A stretch of DNA of 25,223 nucleotides from Perkinsus marinus ATCC 50983 (taxonomy: Eukaryota > Perkinsozoa > Perkinsida > Perkinsidae): the NCBI RefSeq assembly GCF_000006405.1, contig NW_003209921.1, forward strand, positions 1-25,223, read 5' to 3'. Position numbers and translations under genes: made by a program. Below, one piece after another: positions 1 through 9,744 of the stretch. The notes under the pieces were generated by a model that saw nothing but the letters and a program-made list of their open reading frames with translations, did no database searches and had not been told where the DNA came from. Each line of letters starts with the position of its first letter. Position 1 is the stretch's first letter.

Positions 1-34
1 TGCAGTCAGCCGCTCTACACTGAGCTACACACCC
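1..34 (-). tRNA. tRNA-Cys(GCA), cut by window edge
   Basis: The 5' half of a tRNA-Cys, with the rest lying outside the window. It has one base fewer in the D loop than the other copies. Confidence 0.6.
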
Positions 35-154
35 ATGCACACAATTTGACTAGTCCTCTATTTGACCTATTTTCATTCAAAATTTCACTCCTAACTGTGT
101 CGTTTACAGCCAGCTCAATCGAGTCGTCCTCTAATGATTCTTACTAAACTTATC

Positions 155-227
155 TATCCTACCCGAGGATCGAACTCGGAATCTCCATCTTAGGAGGGTG
201 GCGCCTTATCCATTGGGCCAACAGGGC
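155..227 (-). tRNA. tRNA-Arg(CCT), variant copy
   Basis: Anticodon loop CTCCTAA reads CCT. One anticodon-stem pair is lost and two acceptor bases differ from the consensus, so function is doubtful. Confidence 0.7.
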
Positions 228-335
228 GATGATTCAACTACCGATCATGTTGATGTCTGTGACTGTTTCGCCGATTACATGAGTGATTAGTCTACCTCTC
301 GAAAATTCCTTGATGGAAATTTTGCGAAGGTTCAA

Positions 336-407
336 AGGGCACGCCCGGATTTAAACCGAGGACCTGCTGATCTGCAGTCAGCCGCTCTACCACTGAGCTA
401 CACACCC
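336..407 (-). tRNA. tRNA-Cys(GCA), B-box variant
   Basis: The fold is intact, but the B box reads GGTTTAAATCC instead of GGTTCAAATCC. That removes the near-invariant C56 of the T loop, so Pol III promoter activity and tRNA stability are doubtful. Confidence 0.7.
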
Positions 408-527
408 ATACACGCAATTCGACTAGTCCTCCATTTGACCTATTTTCATTCAAAATTGCACTCCTCACTGTGTCGTTTACAGCCAGCTCAATCGAGTCGT
501 CTTCTAATGATTCTCAGTAAACTTATC

Positions 528-600
528 TACCCTACCCGAGGATCGAACTTGGAATCTTCACCTTAGGAGGTTGGCGCCTTATCCATTGGGCCAGCAGGGC
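528..600 (-). tRNA. tRNA-Arg(CCT), degenerate copy
   Basis: The CCT anticodon is kept, but several anticodon-stem pairs and a T-stem pair are lost. Probably a decaying copy. Confidence 0.6.
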
Positions 601-708
601 GATGATTCAACTTCCGATCATGTTGATGTCTGTGACTGCTCCGCCGATTACATGAGTGATTACTCTACCTCTAGAAAATTCCTTGATGGAAATTTTGTGA
701 AGGTTCAA

Positions 709-780
709 AGGGCACACCCGAATTTGAACCGAGGACCTGCTGATCTGCAGTCAGCCGCTCTACCACTGAGCTACACACCC
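709..780 (-). tRNA. tRNA-Cys(GCA)
   Basis: 72 nt with GCA anticodon and a U discriminator. Differences from consensus in the acceptor and T stem leave G-U pairs, so the cloverleaf still closes. Confidence 0.85.
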
Positions 781-900
781 ATGCACACAATTTGACTAGT
801 CCTCTATTTGACCTATTTTCATTCAAAATTGCACTCCTCACTGTGTCGTTTACAGCCAGCTCAATCGAGTCGTCCTCTAATGATTCTCACTAAACTTATC

Positions 901-973
901 TACCCTACCCGAGGATCGAACTCGGAATCTCCAGCTTAGGAGGGTGGCGCCTTATCCATTGGGCCAGCAGGGC
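901..973 (-). tRNA. tRNA-Arg(CCT), one stem mismatch
   Basis: Consensus sequence except for one anticodon-stem position that leaves a C-C mismatch. Confidence 0.75.
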
Positions 974-1081
974 GATGATTCAACTTCCGATCATGTTGAT
1001 GTCTGTGGCTGTTCCGCCGATTACATGAGTGATTACTCTACCTCTCGAAAATTCCTTGATGAAAATTTTGCGAAAGTTCAA

Positions 1082-1123
1082 AGGGTACGCCCGGATTTGA
1101 ACCGAGGACCTGCTGATCTGCAG
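1082..1123 (-). pseudogene. tRNA-Cys(GCA), 3' half, split by insertion
   Basis: The acceptor 3' strand, T arm and part of the anticodon arm are present. The gene breaks just after TGATCTGCAG (1114-1123, plus strand). The remainder resumes at 2556 after the inserted element, with the same ten bases repeated. Confidence 0.9.
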
Positions 1124-1805
1124 CATACATCGGACCGAGGCTCGATTGGATCGAGATATCGAAAATCGATCGATTGTTCGGTGCTAATCAATCGAGGATG
1201 CTGCGGCGGGCAGACGAATCGATTCGATTCGAGGAATCGATCCACCTCGAAATTCGAAATTCATTGAAATGCTCTCCTACGTCAGCATTGAGGGTTACTT
1301 ATAGGGTCTACAGCACCTGTCATATTATTGCAACAATTCAGGATGCCTTTAGCAAAGCACTTCCACGAGAAGAAAAAGTAAGGGTCGAGGCTAGACCGCT
1401 CAGTTGATAGCCACAGGCACTGGGAGGCTGTCTGATTATCTGACTCGGATAGACTCCATCAGCGAGATACTGAATATCCGCGCACGACCTTGCTGTTCGC
1501 CCGAGGCGAGTCGCTTTGCTGTGGCACGCTGCCAATTGCGGCGACAGCCAGATATTCTGCAGATGCCGATTCCCCGGGTCGGAAGGATGGTATTCCCCGG
1601 GTTCGGTCAGATTGCGCGTTTGCCTCGAGCCTCGACGAACCCTCGAGATAGTTCTTCGGTAATTCAGAAGAAGATTATCCAAATACTATTTCTGAGCATA
1701 ATCCACACCGCAAATTCAATATCCCTAGTAGCGGCTACTAAGTAGCCTAATAACTCTAATAGTTATCGCATATAGCATAGGTTCAAAAATCCGGATTCTT
1801 CGCCC

Positions 1806-1836
1806 CGCCCCTAAATTACTCAATCCGTCCCTAAAT
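1806..1836 (+). repeat. inner inverted repeat, left arm
   Basis: The 31-bp arm contains GCCCCTAAAT and ACTCAATCCG. Its reverse complement recurs at 2282-2312 with about three mismatches. It may be the end of a smaller nested element of about 500 bp. Confidence 0.6.
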
Positions 1837-2240
1837 ATGCCACATGCGTTCTAAAGTTGGATGAGTCATCCGCTATCGTTACAGCTTCTCTGAGACTGAC
1901 AGTTTCTGTCTCAGTGACCCATACCAGTATGCTTAGCTAATAAATGTAGTTACGTGGTGGAGTTCAGTACGCTCAGTACGTGTTCAGGGCGGCCATTGGC
2001 CGCCGGCCAAGATCAGTAGATAGCACGGCTCAACACAACGATGTGAAACTAGATTGATCATTGCGTCGGCCAAGGTTTCGAAACGTTCAAGCCAGTGGCT
2101 GGTCAAGTTCGAACATGTATCTTTCAGACGGCCAGGGTCAAGCGTGATGCACATGAGTTTTCCTCAAGATGTCATGGCAGTCAACAAAGCCACGTGACAT
2201 GCTTGCAGTGAAGCTTCAGGGACGCTCGGGTAGCTTGAAA

Positions 2241-2325
2241 AGTTAGGGGCCGGTACGAGTCATTTAGGGGCAGATTGGGCAATTTAGGGGCGGATTGAGT
2301 ACCTTAGGGGCGACGAATCTAGGGG
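2241..2325 (+). repeat. TTAGGGGC-containing ~20-bp direct repeats
   Basis: Five occurrences of TAGGGGC, four of them as TTAGGGGC, are spaced about 20 bp apart. The best two share GGATTG after the motif. The right arm of the inner inverted repeat (2282-2312) lies within this cluster. The function is unknown; subterminal transposase-binding repeats are one possibility. Confidence 0.65.
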
Positions 2326-2565
2326 CGCGGATGAGCAGGTGCCGGGTTTCAGTGGTTCCATTGTGCGCAACTTTTCGAAATAGAAAATACATAAAAATGC
2401 CGGAGCCTTGGATCGAACCGGCGCCCCTAAATCGAAAGAATCGATTCGAGATCGATTCTCGGTTACCGGTATCGATATTGGACCAATCGATTGTATAACC
2501 TCTGGGACCGAATCGATTCGAGATCGAGCCTCGAAACTCGAAAAGTTCAGAAGTATGATCTGCAG

Positions 2566-2595
2566 TCAGCCGCTCTACCACTGAGCTACACACCC
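2566..2595 (-). pseudogene. tRNA-Cys, 5' half, split by insertion
   Basis: This is the other half of the interrupted tRNA-Cys (3' half at 1082-1123). The D arm and 5' acceptor strand are intact. The duplicated target lies at 2556-2565. Confidence 0.9.
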
Positions 2596-2715
2596 ATACA
2601 CAGAATTTGACTAGTCCTCTATTTGACCTATTTTCATTCAAAATTTCACTTCTCACTGTGTCGTTCACAGCCAGCTCAATCGAGTCGTCCTCTAATGATT
2701 CTCACTAAACTTATA

Positions 2716-2788
2716 TACCCTACCCGAGGATCGAACTCAGAGTCTCCACCTTAGGAGGGTGGCGCCTTATCCATTGGGCCAGTAGGAC
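2716..2788 (-). tRNA. tRNA-Arg(CCT), variant copy
   Basis: Anticodon and anticodon stem match the consensus. There is one T-stem mismatch. The two acceptor changes can still pair with the 3' strand. Confidence 0.8.
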
Positions 2789-2896
2789 GATGATTCAACT
2801 TCCGATCATGTTGATGTCTGTGACTGTTCCGCCGATTACATGAGTGATTACTCTACCTCTCGAAAATTCCTTGATGAAAATTTTGCGAAAGTTCAA

Positions 2897-2968
2897 AGGG
2901 CACACCCGAATTTGAACCGAGGACCTGCTGATCTGCAGTCAGCCGCTCTACCACTGAGCTACACACCC
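2897..2968 (-). tRNA. tRNA-Cys(GCA)
   Basis: Identical to the copy at 709-780. All stems close when G-U pairs are allowed. Confidence 0.88.
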
Positions 2969-3072
2969 ATACACAGCATCTGACTAGTCCTCCATTTGAC
3001 CTATTGTCATTCAAAATTTCACTTTTCACTGTGTCGTTTACAGCCAGCTCAATCGAGTCGTCCTCTAATGAT

Positions 3073-3255
3073 TCACGTCATGCCGTTCGCAGTTGATGGA
3101 GGTTCTGTGATGGGAGTTTTGGCAATATGTCACGGGCGAGGGTGGATCTCACAAACCCATGTGAGAAGCAGTCCACGTCCGTGACGCATTCAGTGCCCGG
3201 GATAAAACACGGCTATACCAATCAGCCACCGTGCAGATCCCGGGTGAATGCCCCC
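3073..3255 (-). repeat. split direct repeat A, outer copy
   Basis: A 183-bp copy that matches 3514-3696 base for base as far as I can read. Its outer end starts TCACGTCATG and abuts array sequence. Confidence 0.93.
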
Positions 3256-3268
3256 CATCTCAGATAGA

Positions 3269-3513
3269 AAAAAAAAATATAAACACCGTCACACCCAAGA
3301 TAGCTCGTCTGATGCCTAACTAAGAGTGCTTGAGGGTTCCCAACAGGAATTCTCAAGCACTTTGGGGAACTTTCTCTGTTCTTGGGTGTGTGGTCCGAAG
3401 GTGATCAGACTGGATCACTGCTTTAGCAACGACTTGACGTCTTGCTTTTCTCTTGAAATTCCGTCATCTGTCTTTCGGCTATCCGTGAACTTGCTCTCTT
3501 GGGAGACCTTCAC
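3269..3513 (-). repeat. split direct repeat B, inner copy
   Basis: About 245 bp, repeated at 9461-9705. It begins with an A-run and ends in CCTTCAC, directly joined to repeat A at 3514. It contains a 9-bp-arm hairpin (GTGCTTGAG at 3326-3334, CTCAAGCAC at 3352-3360), also present in the other copy. Confidence 0.93.
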
Positions 3514-3696
3514 TCACGTCATGCCGTTCGCAGTTGATGGAGGTTCTGTGATGGGAGTTTTGGCAATATGTCACGGGCGAGGGTGGATCTCACAAACCCA
3601 TGTGAGAAGCAGTCCACGTCCGTGACGCATTCAGTGCCCGGGATAAAACACGGCTATACCAATCAGCCACCGTGCAGATCCCGGGTGAATGCCCCC
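3514..3696 (-). repeat. split direct repeat A, inner copy
   Basis: The 183-bp partner of 3073-3255, joined without spacer to repeat B at 3513/3514. That join is the sequence expected at a circle junction. Confidence 0.93.
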
Positions 3697-3970
3697 GCCT
3701 CATGTTGCCAAACCTCTCCCGCGTGCATGTTCGAAGCTCCATACTTGAATGCCCAACGGGTTAATTGAAGGTGTTAGCAAGTTCACGCCTGGGTTTTATG
3801 TCAGTGATCTGATCCCTTCCGCCGTTCTCGGGTCCCCAACCCATGAAACACAGGTGTGGCCTTGTTACTAATCACTCTTAAACACAAATCCTAGTGATCC
3901 CAGAAACACCTTATCCGACCATCCTCAGACTATGCGGGCAGCGGGCCTCGATCACAATTACTTATGAGTT

Positions 3971-3995
3971 CGTGACTCACGGTCCGTGAGTCACG
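3971..3995. repeat. perfect 25-bp palindrome, single central T
   Basis: Arms CGTGACTCACGG and CCGTGAGTCACG around one T, between the recombinase region and the inner A repeat. It would fold into a 12-bp stem. Confidence 0.9.
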
Positions 3996-4024
3996 GACTT
4001 ATATGGAGTTCACCTCCTATCCAC

Positions 4025-5060
4025 CTAGTCCAGAGGGCGGTGTACGTATTCTCTCACTATAGCTGCTCCGTGCCTGGCGAGTTTTTTGACCTCCTCGTCC
4101 CCATATGTATGGATCATCGCGTCTTGGCGCCACCGCGATATTCCTTTGGTAATTGGCCTTGGTGCATCGGCACGCAAGTGATATACTGTCCCACTTCTAC
4201 GGCAGGAATGACCAGAAAATTTCAGAGACTGCATAAGGTCCACCTCGCCAATAGAGTCCGGTAGAAACTGGGCAAAGCTTTCAACTTCCGCCGTAGACTT
4301 CTTATAGATTTTGTGAAAGATTCTGAGTGGCCTGGCCGTCGCGTCTCAGAGGCTAATCATAGTGTGGCAGCAGCACCATTTCCCCCTTTGTTCGCACACA
4401 TCCTTCGAAGCATTACACGAGGTCTCCACGTACTCAATCTTGTTGACTTTGGTGATACCGAGGTGTATTCTAATATGAGTCCCAGGACCCCAGGTAGTAT
4501 CTCAGTGATATCCTGGCTTCTTACGCGCAGCAACTCGCCGGACCTTAAGCACGGTGATATCCCGCTGAGGAGAGCTGATCGTACAAGGCTTTTCTCTGGT
4601 TTGTCCTTGAACTGTGCCTCAGGACAGTCAAATAGGAACTCAACTGCACTCTCGAGCATTATGGCAGCGAGCTTGGCATCCCGCTGGGGCCTTATACCGT
4701 ATAAGTTATACGTAAAACAGCCTGCATGGCTTGCTTAATAAGCGTTTCATCCGCGGCCTCCATGGTGCTAAAGCCTTCCAGTTTCTGCAAAGTCCTTAGG
4801 GCTTTAATTCGCTTCTGTACCGAGGTCGAATTCAGCTCAGTTACATCCAACAAACATCTGATGTATCGGATAACTTTACCAGCGTTGAGAGGGGAGGACA
4901 ATCCCATTTCGTAGACCTCTCTTCTTGCCCTTTCGTAGCCTCTTCTTGTGTCCTCACTTATCGAGAGCCCTAGTAGCTCCAGATTCTGAGCAGTAGCCTC
5001 AGCTGAACCGTATGCAGGCTGAATCTCGTTCCACTTCGTGAAGGCGGAGTTTTCTGACAT
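4025..5060 (-). pseudogene. tyrosine recombinase region of the YR element
   Basis: This is the integrase of the element, which would insert the circular cDNA by site-specific recombination. The N-terminal part (5060-4692) resembles the SAM-like helical DNA-binding domain of phage-type integrases. The catalytic domain shows the box I arginine in SPCLRSGELLRVR, the box II pattern in GHSCRRSG and a tyrosine context in AMIHTYGD. These are the hallmark residues of tyrosine recombinases. The region lies last in the element, next to the split repeats, as in Ngaro, PAT and DIRS elements. The coding sequence is broken, and it is listed here as a fossil. Confidence 0.85.
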
Positions 5061-5260
5061 GGGGAATGTAGCGGTCCAACGATGACGGACAAATCTGGCA
5101 TCCCTTTAGTTGGGCCCACTCAAATTGACAGGAACTCGGTCGGGTCCGCAAACGAGAAACCGAGCACTATGAACCCACGTTAGTCGTGAGCCACAACTTC
5201 TGACAAAGGTGATGTCTTACAGACTTGAAGAGGAGTGAACGCCACAGCTTTTTTAAGGAC

Positions 5261-7662
5261 TTAACGTGGCACCTGCCGCCACGACCTCGGCATTTGACCG
5301 GTGGATACCAACGAAGCACGAGTTAACCTAGAGATATCATCAGCTATGCTGTTCAAGGTCCCGGCAATATGATGAGCATTGAGTCGGTAACGGAAGTCGC
5401 CGAATCTCCAAACGACGGAAGCAAGGCTCATAGAGCGCGACCTGAAGCTTCTTAGTACTGACACCGTACAAGTGTTGTCAGAGAAGCATCTGATATAAGT
5501 CACCCACGGAGCACATATTGCCCGGATGTACTCGCAGCCATAATAGACTGCGAGTAGTTCGAGGAAATTACTATCACCGCTGACGAACTTCACTGGTTCC
5601 AGCTCGGCAGGAAGTTGATCATCGAGCCGATTCCTGCGCTCATACCAAATCTGCCTCCAAATCTCGGGATTTTCCTCCATATTTATCGAAAACTATCTTA
5701 GATTCCGAGTATCGCATCGTGGAAAGAAGTCCCTACCCAGACCGCATCCAGAGGCATCGGTCACCAATAGATGCTCATCCTTGTAGTCAATGTATGGATT
5801 ATGTTTGTTGTGACTGCGAGTGAAGGTCTCGGCGGACTTATGTAGCTCTAGGCGCCTGGTTGGTTATATTCTGACGCTCCGAAGAGACGGTCGCTGGCTC
5901 AGGACCATCAGTACTTCATAGAGCTTATCCAATTTGGGCCGTATTTCGGGAATCCAACCTGTACACCAGTTTATGCGGCCAACAAGCGTCTCCAGCGTTG
6001 CTCGCGGTATACATAGCTGATCGGATAGCAACACAGCGATTATCTTATCTCTTTTGGTCACCGGCACGCTGAGTTCGATATCGTTATTCTCCCCGATATC
6101 CAGTGGATATTATCCACCCGATAACCAAGTATCCTTCCATCACTCCTCAAAGCGTGGGTTTTCGTCAGCTCAATAGGTATTCCAAGTGTATTCCAGGAGC
6201 AGGCTGAATACCAGACAGAACCTCGCCTTGCTTGTGGCCATCGTATAGTCATCCACATATACGATCGCTCGAAATACTGTAGTAACAATCTCCGGGGCAG
6301 CCATTCGCAATGCACAGTCCAATAGGCGTTTTACACAGCGTAGGCTCGCCTCCCGGAAACGCTCGGGGATGTTACGAGGCCGAAAGGCAGGCAATTGTGC
6401 TTGAAGGCTTTGCTGGGATCCCGAGGGTCCAGAGAGCATAGGAATCCGCGTTCGCTCGATTCCGCACTAATCAATTTGAACGCTGATACTATGTCCCATT
6501 CTAACAACCAAACTTGGCTATCCTCATCTCCAATACTAGGGGTTGGTCGCGGGACATTAGCCAATAGATCGTAAACATCCCGGAACCTAGGGAGACAGCG
6601 GGTTGTTTTCAGGCCACGGACAGTACCGTCTTCGCCTTTGCTTTCGAGTAGAGCTCCAGTACGTACGGTAATATTGATACCACTCCTCCTGAAGTCGTCC
6701 AATTGTCGGATGGCTTTAAATTCCTTCCCGTTTTTCCACATCACATGAACTTTCGACAACGCCTTGCAGTCTGGACTCGTCGGATTAATCTCTGATAACC
6801 GGCCTAGCCGAAGCTCCTTCGCTATGAGCTCTTCGAACAGCCTATACATATCTGGAGGAATGCTGCCCTGCGGCCAGTCGTGTAGCCTCAGCTCCTCGAG
6901 TTTTTCGCCAGGCCACCGCACGAAGGACGGCTCATCCTTCTTTGGTTTGCCAAACTTGTCAGTATCGACTGCTGGCCATTCCGCATTTACTCGAACCGGG
7001 ATCAAGAGGCCAATTGGTGCTCCCTCAGCTACCATCCGGCAGATATCCGCGTCTTCACCGGGCGACTCCGTCGTTGCTCCTTTACCAGGGGCCGTACTGA
7101 GGCAGAGTTCTTCTAGCAGTCTAGCGCGTAGAGTGGACGGGGGGGCGGCCAGCTCTCCCAGCTCCGATTTATTGATGTCCTTCGCGACCGAGATGAAAGT
7201 GGTCAAGTCCTCAAGGAGATCATTGGCCACACTATTGAGTGAAGCTCCATCATCGGCGTTCCACTCCACACTCATCTCGGATTGCTCTTCCCGAGAGCTG
7301 GCGAAGAAACGATCTAAAAAGTCCTTTCGGGCCGCACAGAACCTCTCTGTGTGCTTAATTAGAATCCCAGAAGTACTCTCTATTAATGGCAGCTCAGATT
7401 CTCGAAACTCGAACTTGTCCCACTGCCCTGAGTACCCGGAGCCATCTCGAGGCTTTCCCTCCACCGCTGCGGCTGATAATTCCTGGGTCGACGTCACCCA
7501 AGGGTGATCTTCAGGCTTGCTGCCCAACTTTCTGCGCCTATCTCGCTGTTTCTTCGCTTGGGTAGACCTCACGTGTGGCATTTCCCAAAGAAGAGTCTCT
7601 TTGTTAAGTGGGAACCAAACTGAACGACAGTTGTTCCGAGAACGACGTTTCCTCCGTCCCAT
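5261..7662 (-). pseudogene. reverse transcriptase-RNase H region of the YR element
   Basis: The pol-like region of the element. The N-terminal stretch of about 250 residues is acidic and basic by turns and has no recognised domain. The RT follows, with motif A (LLEWDIVSAFKLI), motif B (CLPFGLVTSP) and motif C (VYVDDYTMA), the last carrying the catalytic aspartates. RNase H follows with FSDNTCTV and a final NSIADDISRL. RT-RH with no aspartic protease and no DDE integrase, followed by a tyrosine recombinase, is the pattern of the DIRS group. The region as a whole is broken. Confidence 0.85.
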
Positions 7663-7800
7663 TTATGGTGTTATGACCACTAGGAACGGCACCGACGCAA
7701 CGCAGCAGCGACCAGTTTTGACTACATGATAATCAAACTTCGGAAAATGGCGGAAACTCAGCTTCAACAGTGTTGGATTGGCACCAAACCAATGCCGCAG

Positions 7801-8670
7801 CTATTGGTTCTTAGGGTTCTTCCTTGATGGTTCATCCTTCACCTGCCCAGTCCTAGGGCGTTTATCAGACCCGAAGCTACTGTCCTTCTCCCCACCTTGA
7901 CCGTTCTGCCAATAAGGCTTAGATTGGGGGTCGCCGAAATGTTTACGATAACGGCAATCCCTACCAAAGGGACAGGATTGGCGAGTGAAACGGCAAGTGT
8001 CAGCACCGAAGTGCATAGCGCTCCCTTGCCTACGTATACCCTTGCCCGAAGGTGGCCTGGGTATGCCAGATTGGCTCATCGCCGGTTTAACCAAGGCTAC
8101 AGCTATCAACTCGTGAGACTGATCGGATCTTAAATAGGTACCGAAGGCAGAGTCGACTTGGAGAGAAGGGTCAGTGTCCCGCAGGCGGGTGACCCCTTGT
8201 GGCAAGGCCAGCCTGTAACCCTTATCACACTCGACTGCTGCCTCGAACGATCGTGACCTCGCTAACCAGAGCAACCGGCTCAGATAAGCAACCGTGTCTT
8301 CTTCAGCTTCGAGAAGATCTCGAGTCGAGATCTGGTCGAGATTCTCGACCACGACGACACCACCACCACCACCACCACCATAGTTTTTGTTGGCATCGAC
8401 GACTTCGCTGGCAGTACCGGGACTTTTGGTGGATGAGCTGGCAGACTTCGCATCGGCTACCTCCGTCATAGTGGTTGTTTCGGACTCTCCGTCGAGTCCC
8501 CCATATGCACACCTTCTCAATAGTTCGTCGGTCAGCTCCTTGTCCTCCAGGGCCGCCTCGAGCACACCCACGGTACTAATACCCATGTCGACACAAACAG
8601 TCGACGCTTTCTCAGCCAAGTCGGGGAAAACTTCGCGGAAGAGGTCGGGCGTGCTGGGCGTGGTAGACAT
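7801..8670 (-). CDS. gag-like protein of the YR element
   Basis: The first gene of the element, 289 codons and open throughout. It presumably encodes the nucleocapsid-like protein that packages the element RNA. The N-terminal part is acidic with a Ser/Thr-rich stretch. A run of seven glycines, encoded by an ACC/GGT triplet tract at about 8359-8381, sits near residue 100. Near residues 224-242 there is a CCCH-like zinc-finger pattern, CRFTRQSCPFGRDCRYRKH (C-x6-C-x5-C-x4-H), in the position where gag proteins often carry a zinc knuckle. The C-terminus is basic and Lys/Arg-rich. The ATG at 8670 is used as the start. The gag assignment rests on position and the zinc finger, not on an alignment. 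Confidence 0.65.
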   Translation of the reverse strand: MSTTPSTPDLFREVFPDLAEKASTVCVDMGISTVGVLEAALEDKELTDELLRRCAYGGLDGESETTTMTEVADAKSASSSTKSPGTASEVVDANKNYGGGGGGGVVVVENLDQISTRDLLEAEEDTVAYLSRLLWLARSRSFEAAVECDKGYRLALPQGVTRLRDTDPSLQVDSAFGTYLRSDQSHELIAVALVKPAMSQSGIPRPPSGKGIRRQGSAMHFGADTCRFTRQSCPFGRDCRYRKHFGDPQSKPYWQNGQGGEKDSSFGSDKRPRTGQVKDEPSRKNPKNQ

Positions 8671-9460
8671 ATAAAAACAATCTGCGACCAGCTCACGTAA
8701 ATCGTAGCATGACCCAATACTCGTCTAGCTGAATTCTGTGGCAGAGTTTCTGCCTAGCCTGGCACGCGAAGCTAAGGTCCACAGCTCGGTCACCGAGCCT
8801 CGGTGGAGAATACAGTGTCGCAGTCACTATCTCTAGGGCAACGAGAGATTGAGCGGACACGGAGGCAAGTCGACGAGTGGTCAGCCACGCGAGGCGGCCG
8901 TCCTAAACTCGTAGAGCCACTCTAGCCCGATCAACTCTGGGTATCAGCTTGGTCTAACCCCGAGACAGAGACGCACAGAACCCAGGTCTCATGATGAGAC
9001 TAACATCCCGCCGGGATGATCCCGGCAGGGCTACTACTCGAGACCACCTCGAGAGTCACGACAGCTTCCGCTTGTCGTTCTTTACCCCACCATCCCGCCA
9101 CTGAGGGAGTGACTAAATCATGGTGTCGACCATGTGATATTGTTATCAACAATTCGTTGACGTCCCAATGGTTCGGACCCTACGCCATAGGTCGGTGCTG
9201 TAGGGATAGCGAGCCCAGCCTATATTCGACGGTCGAATTTCGACCTGCCACTTCAGGGCGACACATGACTGGGCCACGTTGGTTCCCTACCAAGTCCCAG
9301 TCAGTGCTTAAAACACAACATATTAAGTGAAACCGCACAATGATGGAAAAATTAGTCTTAAACCTGCCACTTCATACACGATATTCGATGAACCTGAAGA
9401 AAAGAAGCAAAGGGATGAAAGGAAAGAACCAAGAAGACTGAAAGGAAGAAAGAAAGAGGC
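8671..9460 (-). other. non-coding leader of the YR element
   Basis: About 790 bp between the gag-like gene and the outer B repeat, without a convincing gene. It contains a short hairpin, CATCCCG-C-CGGGATG (9006-9020), and a purine-rich tract before 9460. It probably serves as the 5' untranslated leader. Confidence 0.6.
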
Positions 9461-9705
9461 AAAAAAAAATATAAACACCGTCACACCCAAGATAGCTCGT
9501 CTGATGCCTAACTAAGAGTGCTTGAGGGTTCCCAACAGGAATTCTCAAGCACTTTGGGGAACTTTCTCTGTTCTTGGGTGTGTGGTCCGAAGGTGATCAG
9601 ACTGGATCACTGCTTTAGCAACGACTTGACGTCTTGCTTTTCTCTTGAAATTCCGTCATCTGTCTTTCGGCTATCCGTGAACTTGCTCTCTTGGGAGACC
9701 TTCAC
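9461..9705 (-). repeat. split direct repeat B, outer copy
   Basis: Partner of 3269-3513, apparently identical apart from one base in the A-run. Its outer end CCTTCAC meets array sequence TCTCGAAAATTCC. Confidence 0.93.
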
Positions 9706-9744
9706 TCTCGAAAATTCCTTGATGGAAATTTTGCGAAGGCTCAA

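Larger units (their letters stand above)
1..1123. repeat. tRNA array, segment 1
   Basis: Three complete 373-bp units and part of a fourth, in phase with the later segments. Successive tRNA-Arg copies begin at 155, 528 and 901, exactly 373 bp apart. The segment stops inside a tRNA-Cys gene at 1123, where an unrelated 1.43-kb sequence begins. Copies here are among the more diverged: all three Arg genes carry anticodon-stem changes, which suggests an older or less homogenised part of the array. Confidence 0.95.
1124..2555. mobile_element. unidentified 1.43-kb insertion with 10-bp target duplication
   Basis: This block interrupts a tRNA-Cys gene and is bounded by the direct repeat TGATCTGCAG (1114-1123 and 2556-2565), which is present once in uninterrupted units. 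That is the mark of transposition with a 10-bp target-site duplication, a length typical of Mutator-like DNA transposons. No transposase is recognisable and no open frame is convincing, so it would be non-autonomous. Both ends are rich in ATCGAT-type motifs. An 11-bp inverted repeat (CGAGGCTCGAT) lies near each end, at 1136-1146 and 2523-2533, but perfect terminal inverted repeats are not visible. A second, inner pair of inverted repeats lies at 1806-1836 and 2282-2312. The family is not identified. Confidence 0.75.
2556..3072. repeat. tRNA array, segment 2
   Basis: About one and a third units between the 1.43-kb insertion and the retrotransposon. The segment ends in the Arg-to-Cys spacer after CTCTAATGAT. 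A plain unit would continue into a tRNA-Arg about 16 bp further on, and that gene is missing here. Confidence 0.95.
3073..9705 (-). mobile_element. YR retrotransposon (DIRS group, Ngaro/PAT-like split repeats)
   Basis: A 6.6-kb element read on the minus strand. Order in its own direction: repeat B (9705-9461), leader, gag-like gene, RT, RNase H, tyrosine recombinase, repeat A (3696-3514), repeat B (3513-3269), repeat A (3255-3073). This split direct-repeat layout (end repeat, genes, then a joined pair of repeats) is the known hallmark of PAT and Ngaro elements and reflects a circular DNA intermediate joined by the recombinase. No DNA methyltransferase region was recognised, which favours Ngaro over PAT or DIRS1. 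The coding part is broken in roughly six or more places. Both pairs of repeats look identical, so the insertion is probably recent. It lies in the tRNA array and replaces about 160 bp of one unit, including a tRNA-Arg. Confidence 0.9.

Noticed and set aside
2241-2325. TTAGGGG repeats as an interstitial telomere
   Set aside because: The motifs are about 20 bp apart with other sequence between them, not a tandem hexamer run, and they face an inverted partner inside a mobile element.
2400-2440. B-box-like GGTTCGATCC on the minus strand inside the 1.43-kb element, suggesting a tRNA-derived SINE
   Set aside because: No A box at the right distance and no cloverleaf can be drawn. A chance match in a TCGAT-rich region is more likely.
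6764-7507. Plus-strand open frame of 247 codons
   Set aside because: It lies antisense to the RT region of the YR element, is Ser-rich in the way antisense frames often are, and has no domain.
9006-9020. Short palindrome CATCCCG-C-CGGGATG as a member of the central-T palindrome set
   Set aside because: The arms are only 7 bp and the centre is C, so it may be chance; kept only as a note in the leader.
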